The translations under genes and the position numbers were made by a program. This document shows, piece after piece, positions 1 through 9,959 of a stretch of DNA of 64,000 bases. Under the pieces are notes generated by a model. The model searched no databases and was not told the origin of the DNA. It saw only the letters and a list, made by a program, of their open reading frames with translations. The stretch comes from Panicum virgatum (lineage: Eukaryota; Streptophyta; Magnoliopsida; Poales; Poaceae): positions 38,146,118 through 38,210,117 of the forward strand of contig NC_053149.1 of the NCBI RefSeq assembly GCF_016808335.1. Direction: 5' to 3'. The number at the start of each line of letters is the position of its first letter. Position 1 is the first letter of the stretch.

Positions 1-1095
1 CATTATTAGGGAGGGCCAACCATGATAATTTATAGAAAAATTTAATTAAAATTTAAATATTCAATATAAATTTGGAAACCATAGGGGGCCAGGCCCCTGC
101 CCGCCTCCTGTCTACGCCCCTGTTTTTGGGACAATTAACGCATCCACTCCTAAAAATAATTTTTAGGGGTTGGTCATGGCGTGACCCGCCCCTAAAAATC
201 TTTTTTAGGGGTGGTCAGGCCATGGTCTGCCCCTACAAATCCATGTCCAGAAAACAAAAAATTAAAAACAACAAAATAGATAAGAAAAAATATTCCAGGC
301 AACAAGCCGCAAGCTCTTTAGTGTCGAGGTACCATTTTTTTTGACGAAATATGGACACTTACATCATCTGGATTCGAACCACCTACTTTATGTCTCGCGC
401 GTTCCTTACCACCATATCATACAATCACCTGTGACTCCATACAGTATGATATTCTTTTATATTAACTCTGAAGATGATTTGTAGGGCGGGTGACGCCGTC
501 GCCCGCCCCTAATAATCACTTTTAGGGGCGGGTGAGGCCCCACCCGCCCCCTACAAATAATTTTATAATTTATTATAAAAAATTATTAAATTCATTAAAA
601 AATTAAAAATAACAAAACACTTCAAAAAATGTGAAATTTTTTCCATAACCCTATTATGACATGTAGAATTTAACAAAAATATCAAAACTATATTTTAGGG
701 TATATAATGGTTAAGAGTGTGAAACCATAATATATGACTCACTCACACTACTATCTCATATAACTCAAGACTTACTTTGTGGTTTCCACGCTCGTAATCA
801 CTATGTACAATTAAATATACATTTAATATATTTTCTAGTTCCATAGATCACAATAGGCTTATGGTACAATTTCACTTTTTTTTGATGTGTTTTGTTATTT
901 TTTTGAATTAAATGGATTTTTGAAATAAATTTGAAAATTATTTGTAGGGACGCGTGAGGGGGTGATCCACCCCTAAAAATGTATTTTTAGGGGCCGGTCA
1001 GTTGCTACTTTTGCTTCATTTGCAGCAATGGGTCAAATTTTAGTTTGCCCCTAAAAAATTCGAGGTGTTGCTACAAATCATTTTTTGTAGTAGTG
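1..1095. mobile_element. CACTA (En/Spm-type) DNA transposon, right-terminal part
   Basis: The segment ends at 1081-1095 with TTTTTTGTAGTAGTG, the reverse complement of the CACTACTACAAAAAA terminus typical of grass CACTA elements. Inside it, short subterminal motifs of the form TTTTTAGGGGYGGGT and their complements recur near 157-215, 480-555 and 945-990, often as facing pairs, as expected for transposase-binding subterminal repeats. The left terminus lies outside the window, so the 3-base target duplication (GCA would follow at 1096-1098) cannot be checked. No transposase reading frame is visible, so this is either a non-autonomous copy or the tail of a larger element. The body is AT-rich and otherwise featureless. 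Confidence 0.75.
340..430 (-). repeat. Possible tRNA-derived (SINE-like) remnant with a Pol III B box
   Basis: On the minus strand GGTTCGAATCC (370-380) is a perfect match to the Pol III internal B box/T-loop consensus. Upstream on the same strand, near 412-420, GGTGGTAAGG gives a weak A-box-like stretch, and an A-rich run lies downstream near 335-344. There is no cloverleaf I can fold convincingly, so I do not call a tRNA gene. It may be a degenerate SINE carried in the CACTA element, or chance. Confidence 0.25.
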
Positions 1096-1485
1096 GCATG
1101 GTCGAGCACCAACTCTTCTTGCATATCTGGCAAACAAGGACGTGCATCATCAAACGATGGTGCCACCGTAGCGAACCGATGAGCCAAAAATCAGGACACT
1201 TACCGTTGCAGGGCCTGATTGGTTCCCTTCCCACCAGCTGAGCCTGTCGCACCAGGTGAACAAGGCCACGCGGTTGGCCAAGGGGCTGTTCCCAGTTGCA
1301 TATGCGAGTGGGACACAGAAGCTTCTCCACTCTGGGCCATTGTGAGCCGCTGTCACTCTGACACCTCTTCCTCGACTCCAGCCATCCTCCACCCCCACCC
1401 TCGACCTCCGCCCCGTCCAGCGGCTACCTTGCCGCCACACGATCCGCCGACCGTCCACCCCTGATCTTCTCCCCTGTGGATCTGC
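1096..1485. other. GC-rich non-coding segment, left half of the TEK-1 target
   Basis: This stretch lies between the CACTA end and the TEK-1 insertion and continues at 13265. It is rich in C and in CCNCC runs and has only short overlapping frames with no recognisable domain. It looks like the 5' flank or UTR of an old gene, or the interior of an unrecognised element. TCTGC at 1481-1485 is the target-site duplication of TEK-1. Confidence 0.35.
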
Positions 1486-4400
1486 TGTAACACCCTAATT
1501 TTAAATTTCAGTATTTATTAATAAATTAATTGGCTTTATTTAATTTTCTAAGGTTTATTGTGTTTAGTTGGCATTTAATCTAATTTTTGGTTCCTTGATT
1601 AATTAAAATTTATCATAGGTTTAAATTTTTGTTGCATTCATGCTGGTGCATAATTTTATTTGAGTGTGGTTTGAATTCAAATTCAAATTTGAATTCAAAC
1701 TTGTTTGAATTAGAAATTAGAAAGGAAAAGAAATAGAAGAAGAAAAAGGAAAGGAAGCCCAAAACCCAGGAAAACCCCAGCCCAACCCGCTCCCACGCCA
1801 AAACCCGCGCTCGGCCCAGTCCGGCCCGAGCCCAAGCCGACCCAGCCTCTCCCGCGTCGCGCACTTCGGCCCAGCTCGCGCGCGCTCCGCCCGGCCTGCT
1901 CCGCTTCAGCCCAGCCCGCGACCGCGCAGCAGCCCAGCGTCGCCCGCATCGCGCGCGCCTCGCCCGCCCGACCTGCCGGTCCCACTGGCCAGCGCCGCGC
2001 TCGCCCCTGTCCCGCTGGCGCCGTGGCCCCACCAGTCAGCTCCGCCTTCCCCGTTTTCCCCGCGCTGCAACGGCCGCGCCGCAATCCCCGCCGGGATCAC
2101 GACGGGCGCGCACCCCCAAGATCCCCGCCGGCCCCCCCCTTTAATTGGCCCGCATCCCAGCGCCCCTCCTCCCCTCACGCCGCCTCCCCAACCCTAGCAG
2201 CCGCCCGGAGTCGCGCCGCCGCACCCCCGGAGTCAGAGCAGGAGCTCCGCCGCCGCGTTCCCGGCGCTCCCCGACGCCCCAACCCCGGCAAGCCGCCGGG
2301 AGAGCTCTGCTCGGAGGCCACGAACTCCCCCGAGCCCGCTGCCTCTACCCCAAGCCCTGCGTCGACCCCGTCGCCACGCCCCGTCGAGCTCCGCCGCCAG
2401 GCCCACGCCGCCGGCACCCTGCGCCACCCCATCCCCCGAATTCGAGCCCCCGGTGAGCCAAATCCCGTTTCTCTCTCTCTTTTGTGCTAAGTCTTGGTAA
2501 CCTTGGCCCCCTGAAGACCCCAAATTGCCTCACACCGGCGAGCCTCGCCGCCGGAGCCGCCATTGCCTACGAGCTCCACGCTCTGGACCACCCCGAACCC
2601 GACTTAACCCCCCAGTGGGTTACGCACGCCGCCCTTGTTCCTTTGCACCAGCCCACGGCCCAAACCGAGCCCCAGGGCGCCGCCTAGACCTTCTCCGGCG
2701 AGTTCCCCTGCGCGCCGCCGCGGGATTCCTCGCCGGCGTTGACCCGCCGCCGCCCCCACGCGCCCAAATCCTCCCAGCCGCCCGATCTCGAATGGACGGC
2801 CTAGATTAGATCTAGGACTGAGCCACCCTGAGCCGTTAGATCCAGATCCAGCGGTCTGGATCCACGCGTACCGGTTCGGCCGGTACTTTTGCTAAAGAGA
2901 CCCCCGGTTTCTTTTAAATCAACCCGCAATCCACAGCCATTCAAAATTAATTACAGTTTGGTCCAAATTTTAGCACGCAGCCCCCTGAGCTTCCAGGATT
3001 TTGAACCCGCCGTCCACCCTTGGAAGTTTTACGTGTCGGACCCTGGATCTATAGTATAATTACGTTTTAGTCCTCGGTTTTAGCAGAAAAGCCCCTGGAA
3101 CCCTGTTTTTATTACAAATAAGCCCCTGAACCTTGTTTTTAGCCCAGAAAATGCGTTTTAGCCCCGTTTTTAGCGTTCTTTACATCCACGCGATCGTTGT
3201 AACGCGTAGAATAGTTTTAGCTTAGTTTTTCTTGCTGTTTTTATGTATTGATGTACTGTTCTTTAGTTTTTTGTTAGAGTTTGCTTGTATGCTTATTGTT
3301 GTGCATTGTTTTGGCCATGTGTTCGTGAGTAGACGTTGATCCATCTGAGGAGCCTCAGTACCAGTACCCGGAGCAGCCGTCTTCGGATCAGTTTGAGCAG
3401 CAGCAGGAGCAGTACGAGGAAGGCAAGTATAACATGAACAACCTATCATCTTTAAATACAATTTCATACTGCATTTTAATACTGTATGCCTTTAAGGATT
3501 TCCTAGCCAGTTTATATCCTTTATATATACCTTTGGGTTGCATTTTGGTTAGTTGTGCTAGGTTGCTGCGCTATAACACACTCTGGTCCTTTTTAATTAA
3601 TTTGATTAATGGTTTACTTGAACTTAATTCTGAGAGTGGCACTCTGTGTGGCTTGAGTGGCTCACTTCTCGTTAAAAGATGTTTTTTTAGAAACATGGTT
3701 TAGGGGGCCAGCACGGTGCTTACTGCCTGGTTGGCCACTCTCCATAAGGACCGGTTCATAGAGCGACAACCTGGGACAACAGCGCTACCACAAGGCTAGA
3801 ATGGGATAGACTTGGCGTAATAACTAGATCTTTTTGGTTTGGAGTAACTTACCTGCGGGGCAAGAGTAGTAAGCTTCAATGGTCCCTGCTCCTCCGGCTT
3901 GGTCTGTGCTTGGATTGCGCTCCTGTGCTTGTACCCCCGGAGGTGGGCCCCATCGTCGCCGACCTAACTCTCGCGGTTACGCCTTACCAACGAGATTCTT
4001 TTTAAAGGCCTCGTAGTGAGTCGCTGGCCATCTCACCTAAGGAAGTGTGATGAACAACTGGCGTAGCTCACGACTTGTGGGTAAAGATGTGCAACCTCTG
4101 CAGAGTGTAAAACTGGTATACTAGCCGTGCTCACGGTTATGAGCGGCCCAGATCCTCCTTTTGATTAGTGGAGTTATCTCCTTCCGACGAGGGAGGTGCT
4201 TCTCGGGGTTTACCTTGGTGGCTTGGTTTTGGTTTGGTTCTCAGTAGTATCATAATTAATTCTGATTAATTACTATGTAACTGGGTAAATGGTAATTCAT
4301 CAACTCATAGCAAGTAGCTTTAATAAAACTTTGCCAACATTTAAAAGCTAATGCAGTTGAGTCAGCCAGCCTAGAGCCTCATAGTTTGTGTTATACTTGT

Positions 4401-4785
4401 TGAGTACAAGTTGTGTACTCACCCTTGCCTCTTCTCTACTTTTTCCTCTTGGCTACGCTACTGCTGCTCAGTTCCTGCCGACACGAGGGAGTTCGTCCAG
4501 CGCTACCAGGACTACGAGGACTTCTAGGTGCTTCGTCTCCCAGTCGACGTCCCTGTGGCGCCCTGCTTCAGCTTCGGAGAGCTTTTATCGTATTTTGTAC
4601 TTCGCTTCCGCTGTATCAGACATTTTGTCATTATTATAATAAATAACATTCGTATTCGCTTTATTATGTCTTTTTACGTGATATGTGCTATGATATACTG
4701 TTCATTCTGTTGTATATACGTGTGACTTGATCCTGGCACGTATATGATTGCTCGGTTTATGTTATTTTATAAACCGGGTGTTACA
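1486..4785 (+). repeat. TEK-1 5' LTR
   Basis: The LTR runs from TGTAACACCC to GGGTGTTACA. Roughly 1740-2800 is extremely GC-rich and gives long but meaningless open frames on both strands; these frames recur exactly at +8474 and should not be annotated as genes. A later part (3700-4200) holds a block that reappears, reverse-complemented, in the TEK-2 LTR near 45360-45440. A short stem GAGTAC/GTACTC lies at 4402-4420 within a motif shared by all Tekay-like LTRs of the window. Confidence 0.95.
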
Positions 4786-4788
4786 GAG

Positions 4789-4801
4789 TGGTATCAGAGC
4801 C
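4789..4801 (+). promoter_or_regulatory. TEK-1 primer-binding site (initiator tRNA-Met)
   Basis: TGGTATCAGAGCC begins three bases after the 5' LTR and is complementary to the 3' end of plant initiator tRNA-Met, the usual minus-strand primer of Tekay-type elements. Confidence 0.93.
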
Positions 4802-5356
4802 ATATCGACTGTAGGACGAAGCCTAGATAGAACTGGTCGAGTTTTAGGACTTCTTCTCACCAATCCTTGTCTGCTGAAACTATTTTACTATTATACCCCT
4901 TGACTTCTATGACTTTTTACCCTTCTTGCCTTGATTTCTCTCTCTGAAGAATAGTTTCGTAGATTTTGGCCTGAATCAGTCATCTGACCACCATGAGCAT
5001 AGCTAGGTGACCTTTTTAATAATAATACGATAGCACGTTCTGCGACGCGTTGTGTTAGTCGAGTCTATTGTTAAGCTCGGCTAAGTTGTGAAAATTGTCT
5101 GCTTGTTATTATGCTACATGCTTGATTTGGATTTTTGACTGATTGCATAGCTTAGCAGTTTAAATTTGTTTAAAGAAAATCACTCAGATGTTAAAGTTAA
5201 CTAATTAATAAAATGAGTTAGATCGTTGGGGGTAAAACAGTCAACTCTATCCTGTCTACTTTATCATGGCTGAGTCTTTTTCCGCAAAGAGTTATCATAT
5301 CCATCTGAATTTATCCCTGCAAAATCCTTACTCGTGAAATCTTTTGTTCAAATCAG

Positions 5357-8300
5357 ATGGTGAACACCAGGAGCACCGGTTCCGGTTCTGGCCAGCAGCA
5401 GGGTCAGAACAACCAGGGTACTGGGATCCCGATGCCGCCGCCTTTGACTCCGGAGCAGTACTTCCAGCTCCAGATGCAGATGATGGCTACCCTGAACAAC
5501 ACCGTTCAGGCTCTTCAGCACGCTCACACTCAGCCTCCGCCTCCTCCACCGCCGCAGCCTCGCGACAGGCGTGCTGAGTTCCTGAGGGGTCACCCGCCGA
5601 CGTTCTCTCACACGTCCGACCCTCTTCAGGCTGACGACTGGCTCCGTGCAGTGGAGCGTCAGCTGGACATCGCCCAGTGCGATGATCGTGAGCGCGTCTT
5701 GTACGCAGCAGGACAGCTGCGAGGGGCAGCTTTGGACTGGTGGGAGTCCCACCCGGTTCATGACCGCGAGTCTCTCACCTGGCTCCAGTTCAGGGAGCGC
5801 TTCCGCAGCCACAACGTCCCCGCGGGCGTTATGAAGATGAAACAGAAGGAGTTCCTTGCACTGAAGCAGGTAATCTTAAGTATAATCATTCAACGGTTTC
5901 TTTTGAGCTAATGCTCCTTGTTCTATCCTTATGAATCTTGAGTTAATCTTCCGATATCTATCTGTCTTTGTGAATTCAGGGGACTATGTCGGTCACGGAG
6001 TATCGTGATCGCTTTCTTCAGTTGGCACGCTACGCCCCTGCCGAGGTTGCGGATGACCGCAAGAAGCAGGAGCACTTCATGGAGGGTCTTGAGGACTACC
6101 TCCAGTACGCGCTGCTCAACCTCCGCTTCGACGACTTCAACCATCTGGTTGACAGTGCGCTCAACACTGAGCGTAAGCACTTGGAGATGGAGGACAAGAA
6201 GAGGAAGGTTGTCCCTGTTGCTTCCGGCAGCAACACTCGTCCACGACTCCAGCAGCCTCAGCCGTACCAGCAGCAGTACCGGCCTCCTCAGCAGTACCAG
6301 CAGAGGCCACCGCAGCAGTACCCGCCTCGACAGCAGCAGGCAGGTCAGGGCCCGAGGTTACCGGCACCTCCGGCTCGTGCCCCACCAGCTCCGCCAGCAC
6401 CGCAGGCTCCACGTCCGGCAGCTCCCACCGGACAGCAGGCTCAGGGACCTCCTCGCACCTGCTTTCACTGCGGCCAGCCGGGGCACTACGCCAACGCTTG
6501 CCCCCGGAAGGCGCAGGCGGGACAGCAGGGACGCCCAGCCCAGCCCAGGGCGCCAGCACAGGGCAGGGTGAACCACGTGACGGCCGAGTCAGCGGCCGAG
6601 GCTCCCAACGTGGTTATTGGTACGTTCATGGTTAATTCATATCCAGCTACAGTGCTTTTTGATACTGGTGCTACGCATTCCTTCATTACTCAGTCTTTTG
6701 TCGAGCATCATGGTATTCATACTAGCACATTAAAGAGGTGCCTATTAGTATCTTCACCGGGAGGACAGTTGAGGTCTCACACTTACTGCCCGAGAGTCAG
6801 TATTTCCTTGAGGGGAGTAGAGTTCTGTACTGATCTGATGGTGCTAGACACCAAGGGCATTGATGTCATTCTGGGAATGGAGACTCTGGCCAAATGGGGA
6901 GTTCGGATAGATTGTGCTCAGAGGACAGTCTTGCTATCAGCTTCCAGTGGCCAAGAGGTTGTTATCAGTGCAGTAGAGCCTTCGGGATTTCTTCACCATA
7001 TGGAGGCTAGACCCACGGACGGTATTCGCGTGGTGTCTGAATTCCCGGATGTCTTTCCGGATGATCTGCCAGGTATGCCGCCTGAACGCGCCATTGAGTT
7101 TTGTATTGATCTCTTGCCTGGCACAGCTCCTATTGCAAAGCGGCCCTACCGTATGGCACCTATAGAGCATGAAGAAGTTAAGAAGACTATTGATGAGTTG
7201 CTAGCCAAGGGCTATATCCGTCGCAGCTTCTCTCCTTGGGCTTTTCCGTTGTTGCTGGTAGATAAGAAGGATGGCTCGAAGAGGATGTGTGTGGATTATC
7301 GTGAGCTGAATGCAGTCACTATCAAGAACAAGCATCCACTGCCCCGTATTGAGGATCTCTTCGATCTGCTTCGAGGTGCTCGTATATTCTCGAAGATTGA
7401 TCTTCGTTCGGGTTATTTTCAGCTGAGGATCCGTCCTGGGGATATTCCGAAGACGGCATTCACCTGCAAGTACGGGCTATATGAGTATACGGTCATGTCC
7501 TTCGGCTTGACTAATGCTCCGGCTTTCTTCATGCACCTGATGAACATGGTTTTCATGGATTATCTGGATGTCTTTGTGGTGATTTTCATTGATGATATTC
7601 TGATCTTCTCCAAGACAGAAGAAGAGCACGAGGAGCATCTGAGGCTCGTGTTGCAGAGATTGAGAGAGCATCAGCTGTATGCCAAGTTCAGCAAGTGCGA
7701 GTTCTGGATTGACGAGGTTCCATTCCTCGGTCATGTTATCTCTCAGGGAGGCATTGCTGTTGATCCGAGCAAGGTGAAGGATGTGCTCGAGTGGGAGACA
7801 CCGCAGACAGTGAAGGAAGTCAGATCTTTCTTGGGCTTAGCTGGATATTATCGGAGGTTCATTGAGAATTTCTCCAAGATCGCAAAGCCTTTGACTTCCT
7901 TGCTAGAGAAGAATGTGGCTTTCGTATGGACTGATGAGCGTCAGATGGCCTTTGATGAGCTGAAAAAGAGGTTGACTACGGCGCCAGTCCTGACTCTGCC
8001 AGACCAGACGAAGAGGTTCACGGTATATTGTGATGCTTCGAAGGATGGTCTTGGGTGTGTTCTGATGCAGGAGGGCAGAGTGATAGCTTATGCTTCACGG
8101 CAGTTACGCCGGCATGAGCTGAATTATCCTACTCATGATCTTGAGTTAGCCGCAGTTGTGCATGCTCTGAAGATTTGGAGGCATTACTTGTATGGGCAGC
8201 GGTGTGATATCTACACTGATCACAAGAGCCTCAAGTACATTTTCACGCAGAATGAGCTGAACATGCGGCAGAGAAGATGGCTAGAGTTGGTCAAGGACTA

Positions 8301-9924
8301 TGATCTGGAGATTCACTATCATCCGGGCAAGGCCAATGTTGTAGCAGATGCTTTGAGCAGAAGAAGTTATGTCAACATGGCCGTGGCTTTCCAGATGCCT
8401 CCAGAGTTATGCGAGGAGTTCGAGCAGTTGAGTCTGGGCTTCTTGCATCATACTTCCAGTGCAGCATTTGAGGCAGTACCGACTCTAGAGTCAGAGATCA
8501 GGCAGCATCAGAAAGATGATGAGAAGCTGCAGGAGATTCGTGAGTTGCTCAGAAAGGGCAAGGCTCCTCATTTCAGAGAGGATGATCAGGGTACCTTGTG
8601 GTACAAGAACCGGATCTGTGTACCAGATGTGAAGGATCTTCGGAAGTTGATTCTGAGTGAGGCCCATGATACAGCATACTCTATTCATCCGGGCAGCACG
8701 AAGATGTATTATGATCTGAAGGAACGTTTCTGGTGGTATGGGATGAAGCGTTCAGTGGCAGAGTACGTGGCTATTTGTGACACCTGTCAGCGTGTCAAGG
8801 CTGAGCACCAGAGGCCAGCAGGTCTGTTACAGCCTTTGAAGATTCCAGAGTGGAAATGGGAGGAAATCACTATGGACTTCATCGTTGGATTGCCTCGTAC
8901 TCAGAAAGGGTACAATTCCATTTGGGTAGTAGTGGATCGTTTGACGAAGGTTGCTCACTTCATACCAGTGAACACTACTTACTCCGGTGCCAGACTTGCA
9001 GAGTTGTACATCTCTCGGATTGTCTGCTTGCATGGTGTGCCGAAGAAGATTATATCTGACAGAGGGTCTCAGTTCACTTCTCGTTTCTGGGAGCAGCTCC
9101 ATGATTCGTTGGATACGAAGCTGCGTTTCAGTACGGCTTATCACCCTCAGACAGATGGGCAGACAGAGAGAACCAACCAAGTGTTGGAGGATATGCTGAG
9201 AGCTTGTGCTATTCAGTATGGTACTAGTTGGGATAAGTGCCTGTCATTTGCTGAGTTCTCATATAACAACAGCTATCAGGCCAGTCTAAAGAAGTCCCCA
9301 TTCGAGGCATTGTATGGCAGAAAGTGCAGGACTCCTCTCTATTGGGATCAGATTGGTGAAAAGCAGCTCTTTGGCCCTGAGATCATAGATGATGCGGAGC
9401 AGATGGTCCAGGCAGTGCGAGAGAATCTGAGGATTGCACAGAGCAGACAAAAGAGCTATGCTGATGGCAAACGGAGAGATCTGACTTTCAGTGTCGGTGA
9501 TTATGTGTATCTGAAGGTGTCTCCGTTGAGAGGAATCCGCAGATTTAATGTCAAAGGGAAGTTAGCACCTCGTTATGTGGGGCCATTCAAGGTGCTAGAG
9601 CGGAAAGGCGAAGTTGCTTATCGCCTGGAGTTACCTCTCAGTCTCTCAGGAGTTCATGATGTTTTCCATATATCTCAGCTGAAGAGGTGTCTGCGAGTAC
9701 CCGAGGAGCAGGCACCCCTGGATGGAGTCGATGTCCAGGAGGATCTGACTTATACTGAGCATCCGGTGAAGATTCTGGAGACATCAGAGAGGGTTACTCG
9801 GAACAAGCGCATCAAGATGTGCAGAGTTCAGTGGAGTCACCACAGTGAAGCTGAGGCTACATGGGAGCGAGAAGATGAGTTGAAGAAGACATATCCAGAT
9901 CTCTTTGCTAGCCAGCCCAGCTAA
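5357..9924 (+). CDS. TEK-1 gag-pol polyprotein (spliced: 5357-5869 joined to 5980-9924)
   Basis: The frame encodes the structural and replication proteins of a Gypsy retrotransposon. The first exon gives 171 residues and the second 1314, 1485 in all, with no stop. In order (spliced numbering): gag; a CX2CX4HX4C zinc knuckle at about 332-345; an aspartic protease DTGA at 399; reverse transcriptase with its catalytic DD at about 709-710; RNase H with a CDAS motif at about 856; an integrase HHCC finger (H1074 to about C1107); an integrase core triad D1137, D1198, E1234; and a C-terminal chromodomain at about 1422-1480 rich in aromatic residues. All expected catalytic residues are present. The ATG at 5357 opens gag about 570 bases after the primer-binding site. 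Gag, protease, RT/RNase H and integrase would be released by the protease, and the chromodomain is thought to steer integration to heterochromatin. Without splicing, the two exons lie in separate frames. Confidence 0.93.
5870..5979 (+). other. Putative 110-base GT-AG intron inside TEK-1 gag
   Basis: Exon 1 ends AAGCAG at 5869. GTAATC follows, and a pyrimidine-containing stretch ends TTCAG at 5979. Removal joins codon 171 exactly in phase 0 to GGG ACT ATG, giving continuous gag through a region (LKQ followed by GT and a [11 protein letters not shown] stretch) that is uninterrupted in related elements. The intron is AT-rich, unlike the flanking coding DNA, and contains an in-frame stop. The alternative is translation of the downstream frame from its own ATG at 5986, which would separate the first 171 gag residues. 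Confidence 0.75.
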
Positions 9925-9959
9925 ATCTCGGGACGAGATTTCTTTAAGGGGGTAGGGTA
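9924..9959 (+). promoter_or_regulatory. TEK-1 palindrome and polypurine tract before the 3' LTR
   Basis: AATCTCGGGACGAGATT (9924-9940; 7-base arms, 3-base loop) starts at the last base of the gag-pol stop codon. It is followed by a purine-rich AAGGGGGTAGGG (9946-9957), the plus-strand primer for reverse transcription, two bases before the 3' LTR. The same 17 bases occur at the same place in LARD-1 and TEK-2. Confidence 0.85.

Noticed and set aside
340..430. A functional tRNA gene on the minus strand
   Set aside because: Only the T-loop/B box is convincing; no acceptor or anticodon stem can be formed.
1613..2563. Long overlapping open frames on both strands of the GC-rich LTR part of TEK-1 (repeated at 10087-11037)
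   Set aside because: Exact LTR duplicates, low-complexity R/P/A/G translations, no domain, several frames at once: a composition effect.
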